Positions 25,230 to 32,857 of a stretch of 58,897 nucleotides of DNA are shown piece by piece. Positions within the stretch are counted from its first letter, which is position 1, and every line of letters starts with the position of its first letter. The notes under the pieces were generated by a model that was not told the DNA's origin, made no database searches, and saw nothing but the letters and a program-made list of their open reading frames with translations. A program made the position numbers and the translations under genes. Origin of the DNA: Bacteroidota bacterium (GTDB taxonomy: Bacteria > Bacteroidota > Bacteroidia > Flavobacteriales_D > Crocinitomicaceae); NCBI GenBank assembly GCA_024280295.1, contig JAJRQK010000030.1:1-58897 (forward strand), read 5' to 3'.

Positions 25230-25783
25230 AAAACAAGTTTAAATTGAGTGGCAAATGTACTAAATTCTTCACCAATTTGATCTTTTTCGGAGATGATGGG
25301 ATTGGCCGCCTCCCAGTGGATGTTCAAATCAGGATCATCCCAACGCAAGGTTCCCTCAGAATCTGGAGAATAATTATTAGTGCATTTATAACAAAAAGCT
25401 GTATCCTCCTTTAAAACGACAAACCCATGTGCAAATCCAGGCGGGATCCATAATTGCTTACGGTTTTGCTCAGATAATTCAACAGCTATGTGTTTCCCAT
25501 AGGTTCGAGATCCTTCTCGAATATCTACAGCAACATCAATTACTGCTCCTTTACTTACCCTCACTAGTTTGCCTTGCTCATAAGGTGGATTTTGAAAATG
25601 CAGTCCTCGCAATACACCCTTTTTAGAAACAGATTGATTGTCTTGAACGAATGAGTATTTTCCATTTGTCGCTTTATCGAATTGATCTTTATTAAAACTC
25701 TCAAAAAACATTCCTCGATCATCCTCAAATGCACGTGGCTCAAAAATCAACACTCCTTCGATTGAAGTTTCAGTTACCTTCAT
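25226..25783 (-). CDS. rfbC: dTDP-4-dehydrorhamnose 3,5-epimerase
   Basis: Double-epimerises dTDP-4-keto-6-deoxyglucose on the way to dTDP-L-rhamnose, a cytosolic cupin enzyme. The 185-residue length is standard. Seen are the N-terminal GVLIFEPRAFEDDRGMFFESFN, the catalytic His in VLRGLHFQNPP, VDIREGSRTYG, WIPPGFAHGF and CTNNYSPDSEGTLRWDDPDL. The other rhamnose genes (rfbA, rfbB, rfbD) are not in the window. It overlaps both neighbours by 4 bases, so it is firmly within the exopolysaccharide operon. Confidence 0.94.
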   Translation of the reverse strand: MKVTETSIEGVLIFEPRAFEDDRGMFFESFNKDQFDKATNGKYSFVQDNQSVSKKGVLRGLHFQNPPYEQGKLVRVSKGAVIDVAVDIREGSRTYGKHIAVELSEQNRKQLWIPPGFAHGFVVLKEDTAFCYKCTNNYSPDSEGTLRWDDPDLNIHWEAANPIISEKDQIGEEFSTFATQFKLVL

Positions 25784-28176
25784 TTTCTTTTAAACTTCTT
25801 TACAAATTTACGTAAACGTGATTCAGGTTTGGGCCCACTAATCATCGCCTCATCAGTATAGGTTTCGCCATATCCGTAACCGTATCCATAACCATATCCG
25901 TAACCACTTCGCTTACTTGCCTTAGCACCGTTCAAGATAACGTTTAGAGATTTTAACTGCTTAAGATCAAATAATTCTTGAATTCTATGAGCGAAATTTC
26001 GTTTGGAATAATGAGACTTGAAGATGTAAATCGGAATATCTGCTTCAGTTAAGTTCCGTATTCCATCAGATACAAGTCCGATAGGTGGATTATCAATAAT
26101 AACAACATCGTATCGTTCCTTCAATTCACTAATAATTTCTTGAAACCGTTTACTTAACAATAATTCTGATGGATTTGGAGGAATTGGTCCAGCGGTAATA
26201 AAATCAAGATTCTCTAATTTTGAATGCTGCACACAGTCATCCAATGTTGCCTGATCAACAATCAAACTACTCATTCCTCTAACGTTTTCTGCATCCAAAC
26301 CTAAGTGAACCTTTGGTTTTCTCAAATCTAAATCGAGCAGGATTGTTTTCTTGCCAGACATCGCTATAATTCCTGCTAGATTTAAAGCAACGAATGTTTT
26401 TCCTTCTCCAGAAATGGAAGATGAGATTGCAATCGTCTTGTATTCGGGGTTAATGTAACTAAGGTTGGTTCGCACTTTCCTCATCGCCTCTGCCATAACA
26501 GACTTTGGAGCATCAGAAACGATTAATTGAGAATACTCTAGTGTACTTTTAAACAAAGGGATCGCACCTAAAATCGAGGCTTGTTCCGGAAGAATTCGCT
26601 CTAAATCCTCCACCATATTAATCTCGTTGAACATCAAATATTTCAAGGTTAGAATACCGACACCAATAATAACTCCAAAAATAATAAAGGAGAGATATAC
26701 AAATCTTGAGTTAGGTGCTACAGGAGTTAGATTCACCTTAGGTTGAATCAAAATACGATTAGACGAAGCATAACCTGCGTCCGAAATCTCATATTCCACT
26801 TTTTTTTCAGCTAGAAGCGTAAAATATTTTTCATTTAGTGCCTGGAGGTTTTTTAGGCGATTGAACTCCATTCTTTTCTGCGGAAGCTCAAATGACTCTC
26901 CTTTCTTTTCACTTATCTTATCTTGTATTGCCTTTCTATTTCTAGCCAAACGAACCTCAATAGCATCAACACTCCGATTAATGAGCATCATTTTTGCTTC
27001 AATTTTAGCGTTTACGGATCTAATCTTTGAGTTTTCCGATGTAGCACCGCCAAATAGTAGATCTTCCTTTAACTCTAAAAACCCTTGTAATTGCTGAATA
27101 TGAAGTAATAATGATTGCTCGTAAGACTGACCTAGTAAATCGGGTAATAGCTTATAAGTTTCCAATCGATTGGGATTATCACGCAACTTATCTCGAATAG
27201 CTAATAAAGATCGATACTCTTCATTGGATTCAAAGAGTTGATCTTCCAATCGAGCTAGGTTCTCACTCAAACTTAAACCTTCCACCTCTGGGTCTGTTAA
27301 TCGTGCCCCCCTCTGGAAAATCATCAGACTATCCTTGGCAATTTTCACTTCATAAGAAAGCGAATCCAGTTGACTATCGATGAAACTCAGAATATTCTCG
27401 GAACTTCGCCTACTTTGATCCTCATCAAAAATGACAAAAGTCTTAGATACCGCCTCAACGATGTCGTGGCATAATTGAGCGTTATGTCCTCTGAATGAAA
27501 TTCCAATTGTTTTCGCATTTGGATCAATCGCTGTGACTTGTAAGTCTTTGATCAGCCTAGCAGATAGTTCAGCTCGACCATTGAATACAAAAAAGAGTTC
27601 ATTATCCTCTGAAACTTTTTTAAACTTACCCGGATCTGAGGTTTTGACCACAACATCGAAATCGCCATTCTTTATATGCTGATTCAGTTTCCCACCTATT
27701 CTTTTTTCCTGACCATCCTTTTGGTAAACCAACTCAAGCTTATTCCCCGACACCACATTGACCTGTATTTCTTGATTAATTAAGAGAGAATCGAATAGAT
27801 CATAAGGCTGAACATTGAAAGAACTTTCGAGGTATTTCTCTTCGGTTAAAATTTGTCCACGTGTATAAAGGCTAACATTGAGATTGAGTGAACTTAATGC
27901 TTTATCAAAAAGCAATTCTGAACGTAACAGTTCAACAACCCCTGAAATCTCATCATCCTTAGTATTAATATTTTCAATATCGATTACTTCGGCAGCTTTA
28001 TCCGTATTTCCTAATTGCAGAACCATTGAAGATTCAAAAGTAGGTTTGGTATATCTCAAATACAGGAATGCGAGCAATCCAAAAAAGAAAATAAAAAGTG
28101 TAGGCCACCACCAGTAACGCTTAAGGATCGTCCGAAGAATTAGCGGGTCGTATTTTGGGTTGATAATTATACTCAT
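25780..28176 (-). CDS. Wzc-like polysaccharide co-polymerase / BY-kinase (tyrosine autokinase)
   Basis: Inner-membrane regulator of exopolysaccharide chain length with a cytoplasmic tyrosine kinase domain. The 798-residue product has a Wzz domain with a first TM near residues 21-41 (WPTLFIFFFGLLAFLYLRY), a long coiled-coil periplasmic part, a second TM at about 500-525 (LSFIIFGVIIGVGILTL) preceded by a PxxP-type segment (VNLTPVAPNSR), then the kinase: Walker A SISGEGKTFVALNLAG, Walker A' LLDLDLRKPKVHLG, Walker B VVIIDNPPIGLV. The Tyr cluster at the C-terminus is six Gly-Tyr repeats (residues about 758-770) plus a further Tyr. It overlaps rfbC by 4 bases and follows the Wza gene by 6. Confidence 0.92.
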   Translation of the reverse strand: MSIIINPKYDPLILRTILKRYWWWPTLFIFFFGLLAFLYLRYTKPTFESSMVLQLGNTDKAAEVIDIENINTKDDEISGVVELLRSELLFDKALSSLNLNVSLYTRGQILTEEKYLESSFNVQPYDLFDSLLINQEIQVNVVSGNKLELVYQKDGQEKRIGGKLNQHIKNGDFDVVVKTSDPGKFKKVSEDNELFFVFNGRAELSARLIKDLQVTAIDPNAKTIGISFRGHNAQLCHDIVEAVSKTFVIFDEDQSRRSSENILSFIDSQLDSLSYEVKIAKDSLMIFQRGARLTDPEVEGLSLSENLARLEDQLFESNEEYRSLLAIRDKLRDNPNRLETYKLLPDLLGQSYEQSLLLHIQQLQGFLELKEDLLFGGATSENSKIRSVNAKIEAKMMLINRSVDAIEVRLARNRKAIQDKISEKKGESFELPQKRMEFNRLKNLQALNEKYFTLLAEKKVEYEISDAGYASSNRILIQPKVNLTPVAPNSRFVYLSFIIFGVIIGVGILTLKYLMFNEINMVEDLERILPEQASILGAIPLFKSTLEYSQLIVSDAPKSVMAEAMRKVRTNLSYINPEYKTIAISSSISGEGKTFVALNLAGIIAMSGKKTILLDLDLRKPKVHLGLDAENVRGMSSLIVDQATLDDCVQHSKLENLDFITAGPIPPNPSELLLSKRFQEIISELKERYDVVIIDNPPIGLVSDGIRNLTEADIPIYIFKSHYSKRNFAHRIQELFDLKQLKSLNVILNGAKASKRSGYGYGYGYGYGYGETYTDEAMISGPKPESRLRKFVKKFKRK
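25868..25905 (-). repeat. Gly-Tyr coding microsatellite in the Wzc tyrosine tail
   Basis: A 38-base tract of near-perfect 12-base units (GGT TAY GGA TAY on the minus strand) encodes six consecutive Gly-Tyr pairs. Codons alternate TAC/TAT and GGT/GGA, so slippage could change the number of Tyr phosphorylation sites in steps of two without losing frame. The variability itself is inference. Confidence 0.75.
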
Positions 28177-28182
28177 CTCGTC

Positions 28183-28953
28183 TTATTTGAAGAGGCTTAA
28201 TGCAGAAATAATAATAATCGCACTAGATAGGAGGGAGACGATTGGGACTATATCTTCCGCGATTTCTTTTGATAATTCAGGGGTTGGCTCCACATATATG
28301 TAATCATTTGCCTGGACGATCATGTCTACATATTTTAGCCCATCCATCGTTGATAGATCAAGCTTGTAGATAACACGTTTTCCATTTTCCTTTCGCATCA
28401 GTTTAATTGTATTCGCCCTACCTCTATCTGTTATTCCTCCAGCTTGAGCCAAAGCTTCCATCAGTGTTGTGTTTGAGTTTAGAAGTGGTATCACTTTAGC
28501 ATCCGAGCCGTTTCCAGGGAACACAATTACCCGTTTATTGGTAACGTTGACTTGAATAAAAGGTGAATCATACTGTCTTCCATACTTTAAAATTAATGTG
28601 TCCTCACATTCATTTACTGTTAAACCTTTCACTGAGACCATCCCTATAATCGGGAGTTTCACCTCTCCATTTGAGCGCACAGTATATTCTACAGCTACTT
28701 GAGGTACTCTAGGAGATGTGCTTAATCCAGAAATGTCTTCAATTATTCTCGCTCCATTATTGGTTGTAAGTGTAAAACTAATTTTATCGTCAGAAGAAAT
28801 TCGATATTCTTCAAGAGGAGTCATCGGTATGTTCTCAACAACAGTAGTATCACCCTTCACTTCTTTAAACATCAAATTGCTATTCACCCCGCAACTTCCA
28901 AGCATAGTACTCAGAATTGTTAACAAAAATGTGATACTAGCAAATATTTTCAT
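28183..28953 (-). CDS. Wza-like polysaccharide export lipoprotein
   Basis: Outer-membrane/periplasmic exporter of exopolysaccharide. The 256-residue product starts with a lipoprotein signal (FASITFLLTILSTMLGSC), has a Poly_export domain (YRISSDDKISFTLTTNNG, VRSNGEVKLPIIGMVSVKGLTVNECED) at about residues 45-130 and an SLBB domain at about 150-225 (TTLMEALAQAGGITDRGRAN, IVQANDYIYVEPTP), and ends with a hydrophobic C-terminal segment (VSLLSSAIIIISALSLF), typical of Bacteroidota homologues. It lies 6 bases upstream of the Wzc-like gene and 1 base after the glycosyltransferase. Confidence 0.9.
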   Translation of the reverse strand: MKIFASITFLLTILSTMLGSCGVNSNLMFKEVKGDTTVVENIPMTPLEEYRISSDDKISFTLTTNNGARIIEDISGLSTSPRVPQVAVEYTVRSNGEVKLPIIGMVSVKGLTVNECEDTLILKYGRQYDSPFIQVNVTNKRVIVFPGNGSDAKVIPLLNSNTTLMEALAQAGGITDRGRANTIKLMRKENGKRVIYKLDLSTMDGLKYVDMIVQANDYIYVEPTPELSKEIAEDIVPIVSLLSSAIIIISALSLFK

Positions 28954-28954
28954 G

Positions 28955-30130
28955 TTAGCCCTTTTTATCCAGTAGTTCCTTGTAATAACTGTCCATATTC
29001 TGGATTAGTGTTCTGTACTGGAATTTATCTTCTACGAACATCCACCCTTTTTGTGACATTTTAGTACGCTTTTTTTCATCTTCACATAATTCGAGTAGTC
29101 GATTGACGTATAATTCCTCATCATTAACAGGTATAACATAGCCCGTTTCACCATCTAACATTATATCTCTAACTCCACCTACATCAGTAGTTATTATGGG
29201 TATATTTCCTGCTTGAGCTTCAATTAGACTCACTGGTGTTCCTTCATTTTTAGAGGTCAAACACAAAATATCCATTCCAGCATTAAAAGTTCCAATATCC
29301 TTTATCCATGAGGTCATCAAAATTGCATCGAGATACTTTGAGTTAAGCTGATCAACTTGCTCTTCAATCACCTCACGTTCTGATCCATCACCAACAATAA
29401 AAACTCGAAGTTTTTTAGTCGTTTGACTTAACACTTGATCGATAACTCTAAGAAAAAATAGATGATCCTTGATTGGAGCTAGCCTTCCCACTATTGCTAT
29501 TGCTATTGTAGCATCATCTAATCCAAATTCACTGCGTGTTCCCTTACGAGCGGAAATTGACTTCTCATAAAATGGCTTTAAATCAAACCCAAGAGGAATT
29601 ACAGAAATTTTATCTTCTTTACAAATAGAATGTTCCTTGAATAGTTCTTGCTTCTGAGCATTTGAAATTGCAATTATCCCTGTCGATTTACGCGCCAAAT
29701 TTCGTTCAATTGCTTTAAAAATTAACGTTTTTGCCTTTCCAAAGTAAGAATGAAAAACGTGACCATGAAAAGTGTGTACGATTACAGGCACTCCACATGA
29801 ATGCGCTGCTTTTCTCCCAAGTGCTCCTGCTTTTGAAGCATGTGTATGAACTATATCTGGTTTAAAATCTCGAATGATTGCCTTCAGTTTTGAATAGGTC
29901 TGACGGTCACTTTTTAAGTTGGGTTGGCGAACCATCTCCTTGATTAGAACAGGTTTTACACCATATTTCTCCACTATAAATAGCGAATCAGATTCGCCTT
30001 CTTCAGGCAATCCACCAACTAGCATAGTCTCATAATCATCTCCAAGGAAGGCAGTTAAAAACGTAGCATTGTATGTTGGTCCACCGATATTGAATCGGTT
30101 AATAATTCGGAGTATTCTAATTTTCTTCAC
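28955..30130 (-). CDS. Family 4 (GT-B) glycosyltransferase
   Basis: A 391-residue GT-B glycosyltransferase of exopolysaccharide synthesis. The N-terminal FNIGGPTYNATFLTAFLG resembles EpsF/WcaL-like enzymes, HTHASKAGALGRKAA marks the acceptor-side loop, and the C-terminal donor domain has VGRLAPIKDH, VGDGSERE and the EX7E motif in SKNEGTPVSLIEAQAGN, followed by TTDVGGVRD. Donor sugar unknown. The start is GTG at 30130. It is the first gene of the packed minus-strand run ending in uvrA, so the operon promoter should lie upstream of it, between it and dacB. Confidence 0.9.
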   Translation of the reverse strand: MKKIRILRIINRFNIGGPTYNATFLTAFLGDDYETMLVGGLPEEGESDSLFIVEKYGVKPVLIKEMVRQPNLKSDRQTYSKLKAIIRDFKPDIVHTHASKAGALGRKAAHSCGVPVIVHTFHGHVFHSYFGKAKTLIFKAIERNLARKSTGIIAISNAQKQELFKEHSICKEDKISVIPLGFDLKPFYEKSISARKGTRSEFGLDDATIAIAIVGRLAPIKDHLFFLRVIDQVLSQTTKKLRVFIVGDGSEREVIEEQVDQLNSKYLDAILMTSWIKDIGTFNAGMDILCLTSKNEGTPVSLIEAQAGNIPIITTDVGGVRDIMLDGETGYVIPVNDEELYVNRLLELCEDEKKRTKMSQKGWMFVEDKFQYRTLIQNMDSYYKELLDKKG

Positions 30131-30227
30131 GTAGTAATCTCGTCTATTTTGTCAATTTCACACGACTATTGAGTAGACGTTGTTTAAAAGTTTTCGTTAT
30201 TTGGCACATTCATTGTCGTATTGTCCT

Positions 30228-30235
30228 CAAATTTA
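30228..30235 (-). promoter_or_regulatory. Candidate -7 box TAAATTTG for the exopolysaccharide-uvrA run
   Basis: Minus strand TAAATTTG matches TAnnTTTG exactly in the divergent gap between dacB and the glycosyltransferase gene. It is about 97 bases upstream of the GTG at 30130 and has no obvious -33 element, so it is only a candidate; such a leader would be unusually long here. Confidence 0.25.
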
Positions 30236-30249
30236 CGGTAAAACACGCG

Positions 30250-31713
30250 ATGAAGATACTAAGTTCAATTCTATTTGTATTAATTCTAACTATTAGTAGC
30301 GCGATAGGGCAGAATAAAGTTCAAGTGTCCATTAATCAATTCGCTAGTTCTCAAGGCTTAGAACAAGCCAGTGTTAGTTTTCAAGTAATTGATCTTGCCA
30401 CTGGAAACTCTGTTGCATCTTTCGATCCAAGTCGAGTGATGCCAACTGCATCGACCGCCAAACTTTTTTCGACAGCAACGGCACTTGAAATTTTAGGAGA
30501 AAACTATCGCCCAAAAACACGCATTTATTCAGATGGTGAGATTGATTCGGTTGGAATGCTCATTGGAAATATATGGATTCGAGGTGGTGGTGATCCTTCA
30601 TTGGGGAGTAAATATTTCACAAAAAAAGCAAATCGAAAAGATTTTCTTTATGCTTGGGCAGATAGTCTATTGAAAAAGGGAATCAAAATGATTAACGGAT
30701 CTGTAATTGGTGATGCGTCCGAATTTGGCTATAATGGAGCTCCAAACGGTTGGAGTTGGGTAGATATGGGGAATTACTATGGCGCAGGACCTTCTGGACT
30801 AACGCTATTTGACAACCTTGTCGAATTTATTTTTAAAGTTCCATCTGCTATTGGTGTGAAATCTACCATAACTTCTATCTCTCCATCGGTGCCAAACATG
30901 ACGTTTCACAATTACGTTACCTCATCTTCTCGATCGGGTGACAATGCTTATTTCTATGGCGCTCCTTATTCACTAGATAGATTTGTTACTGGAGTTTTGC
31001 CTCGTGGAAGCGCCTCTTTTGTTGTTAAAGGAAGTCTTCCTGATCCAGAGTATCAATTTGCCTATGAGTTAACTCAAGTCCTTCAAGAAAAAGGAATTCA
31101 AGTCCTCGGTGAAATCAAAACAGCTCGAATGATGGAACTCAAAGGGTCAAATAAATCGTATACAGCCAAGAAATTGCTATTTACTCATCTAGGGCAAACA
31201 ATTGGGAGAATTATAAATAAAACGAATGAACGCAGTGTCAACCTATTTGCCGAACATTTGACATGCCTTGTAGGATATGTGAAAACTGGCAATGGAAGTA
31301 CAAGCAGCGGATTGCGTGAGGTTGAAAAATATTGGTCAAGTAAATTTGCAACGGCTGGAATGCATGTAAACGATGGCAGTGGGTTATCAAGAATGAATGC
31401 GATCTCTGCGGATCATTTCGTAGGTCTTTTGAAGGCAGTTAGAAATGGTAAAAACGGCGACAGGTTTAAATCATCACTTCCAGTTGCTGGAGTTAGTGGA
31501 ACAATGCGAAATATTTGTAAAGGGCAATCCGCTCATAATCGAATGGCAGCCCAAAGTGGTTCGATGACACGGGTAAAAAGTTATGCCGGTTACATAACAT
31601 CGACAAGTGGTAAAGAATATGTTTTTGCACTAATCGTGAACAATCAGACCTGTTCATCTCGAACATTGGTTAATAAAATGGAGGTGATTTTTAATAAAAT
31701 CGCAACACTTTAA
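30250..31713 (+). CDS. dacB: D-alanyl-D-alanine carboxypeptidase/endopeptidase (PBP4 type) with altered KTG motif
   Basis: Class C low-molecular-weight penicillin-binding protein that trims or cleaves peptidoglycan cross-links in the periplasm. From the ATG at 30250 the product has 487 residues with a signal peptide (ILSSILFVLILTISSAIG-Q); an open frame from 30169 adds an implausible N-terminus. Active-site motifs: SxxK is STAK at 68-71 (Ser68 nucleophile), SxN is SVN in NERSVNLFAEHL, but the third motif reads QSG at residue 435 (codon CAA at 31552-31554) in MAAQSGSMTRV, where K-T/S-G is expected. The enzyme may therefore be altered or inactive. The stop overlaps the convergent ddl stop. Confidence 0.88.
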   Translation: MKILSSILFVLILTISSAIGQNKVQVSINQFASSQGLEQASVSFQVIDLATGNSVASFDPSRVMPTASTAKLFSTATALEILGENYRPKTRIYSDGEIDSVGMLIGNIWIRGGGDPSLGSKYFTKKANRKDFLYAWADSLLKKGIKMINGSVIGDASEFGYNGAPNGWSWVDMGNYYGAGPSGLTLFDNLVEFIFKVPSAIGVKSTITSISPSVPNMTFHNYVTSSSRSGDNAYFYGAPYSLDRFVTGVLPRGSASFVVKGSLPDPEYQFAYELTQVLQEKGIQVLGEIKTARMMELKGSNKSYTAKKLLFTHLGQTIGRIINKTNERSVNLFAEHLTCLVGYVKTGNGSTSSGLREVEKYWSSKFATAGMHVNDGSGLSRMNAISADHFVGLLKAVRNGKNGDRFKSSLPVAGVSGTMRNICKGQSAHNRMAAQSGSMTRVKSYAGYITSTSGKEYVFALIVNNQTCSSRTLVNKMEVIFNKIATL

Positions 31714-32678
31714 TCAAGTTCAGCATCGAGGATTTGTTGCCAAACTTCAGTAGCTGTCATTCCCGATTCTTCGATCATTTTTGGGATGATACTTTCGGGT
31801 GAGAACCCTGGAATTGTATTCACTTCAATAATAAAAGGAACACCATCAACGAGCATAAAGTCAATCCGCACAATTGAGCGACATTGTAATAACAAGTAAA
31901 TCTCAGATGAGATTCGTTGAACCTCAATTGTAAGCTCATCGCTTATTCGCGCTGGGGTAATCTCTTGCGAAAGACCTTCGTATTTGGCTTCAAAATCGAA
32001 GAATTCATTTTCGGTCACAATTTCAGTTAACGGAAGTGTCTTAACTCCATCTTTAGAACGAAACACTCCACAAGTAACCTCGGTACCATCTAAGAAACCT
32101 TCAACAATTACCGTTTCCCCTTCTTGGAAAGCAAACTTCACTGCTTTTTCAATTTCGCTCGATTCATTTGCCCTAGAAATTCCATAGCTAGACCCAGAAT
32201 CACAGGGTTTTACAAAAACAGGCAATCCAAGTCGATCCGCTATTTCTATTCCCGTTGGTGATTTAGTCGAAGAAGTCAAATAGATTGAATCTGCGACATT
32301 GAGTCCGAATCCTTTAAGAAATTGGTTGCAAAACCACTTATCGAATGAAAGTCCTGATGCCAAAGGACCAGAGTTTAAGTATGGAATGTCAATCATATCA
32401 AGGTAGCCTTGAATTTTACCATTTTCTCCAGGATCTCCATGAATATAGACGATTGCAAGATTAACTTTCTGATTTTGGCCACCAATGTCATAGCTAAAAC
32501 TTCTTTCATCGAAGGGTAATTTTTCATCACCAACTTCAATATACCAACCATCCTTAGTTAAATGAATCAAATTCGCTTGATAGAAAGCAGGGAATTGGTC
32601 GCGGATTGTTGTTGCACTCTTCACAGATATATCATACTCCGAAGAATATCCCCCACAAATGATCCCAACATGCTTCAT
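31710..32678 (-). CDS. ddl: D-alanine-D-alanine ligase
   Basis: ATP-grasp enzyme that makes D-Ala-D-Ala for peptidoglycan precursors; cytosolic. The 322-residue length is normal. Seen are the N-terminal IICGGYSSEYDISVKSA, the ATP-grasp glycine loop PCDSGSSYGISRA, VEGFLDGTEVTCGVF, and the C-terminal metal/substrate segment VDGVPFIIEVNTIPGFSPESIIPKM. Tyr replaces the usual His in SSEH, as in other Bacteroidota. It converges with dacB, sharing the TTAA at 31710-31713 as both stops. Upstream is a 178-base divergent gap with an inverted repeat. Confidence 0.93.
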   Translation of the reverse strand: MKHVGIICGGYSSEYDISVKSATTIRDQFPAFYQANLIHLTKDGWYIEVGDEKLPFDERSFSYDIGGQNQKVNLAIVYIHGDPGENGKIQGYLDMIDIPYLNSGPLASGLSFDKWFCNQFLKGFGLNVADSIYLTSSTKSPTGIEIADRLGLPVFVKPCDSGSSYGISRANESSEIEKAVKFAFQEGETVIVEGFLDGTEVTCGVFRSKDGVKTLPLTEIVTENEFFDFEAKYEGLSQEITPARISDELTIEVQRISSEIYLLLQCRSIVRIDFMLVDGVPFIIEVNTIPGFSPESIIPKMIEESGMTATEVWQQILDAELD

Positions 32679-32738
32679 ACTTACTTTTTTCCACTAAAAT
32701 AGAAAGTGCAGTCTCATATTTGATAGCCTCCGCAAAAA

Positions 32739-32783
32739 GTTATCAGCATTATTGATGTGAACACAACTAATAATGTGGATAAC
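32739..32783. repeat. Long imperfect inverted repeat containing a DnaA-box-like 9-mer
   Basis: GTTATC-AG-CATTATT (32739-32753) and AATAATG-TG-GATAAC (32769-32783) pair over 13 Watson-Crick pairs with one mismatch and one wobble, around a 15-base centre. The right arm contains TGTGGATAA (32774-32782), the complement of the DnaA box TTATCCACA. It lies in the divergent promoter gap between ddl and the T9SS adhesin gene, so it may be an operator or a small structured element. The pairing is seen; the role is not. Confidence 0.45.
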
Positions 32784-32821
32784 ATGCTCTTTAATCTATT
32801 CTCATTCACTTCAAAATATAC

Positions 32822-32829
32822 TATATTTG
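32822..32829 (+). promoter_or_regulatory. TATATTTG -7 box for the T9SS adhesin-PorP/SprF genes
   Basis: An exact TAnnTTTG match 28 bases before the ATG at 32858, in a gap where a promoter is required. A -33 element at regular spacing is not obvious. Confidence 0.4.
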
Positions 32830-32857
32830 ACCACTCTAAATTAATCCATTTCTCGCC

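Noticed and set aside
32774-32782. Replication origin at the DnaA-box-like 9-mer
   Set aside because: Only one perfect box is intergenic, no box cluster or AT-rich unwinding element is seen, and other perfect copies lie in coding sequence, so oriC is not supported.
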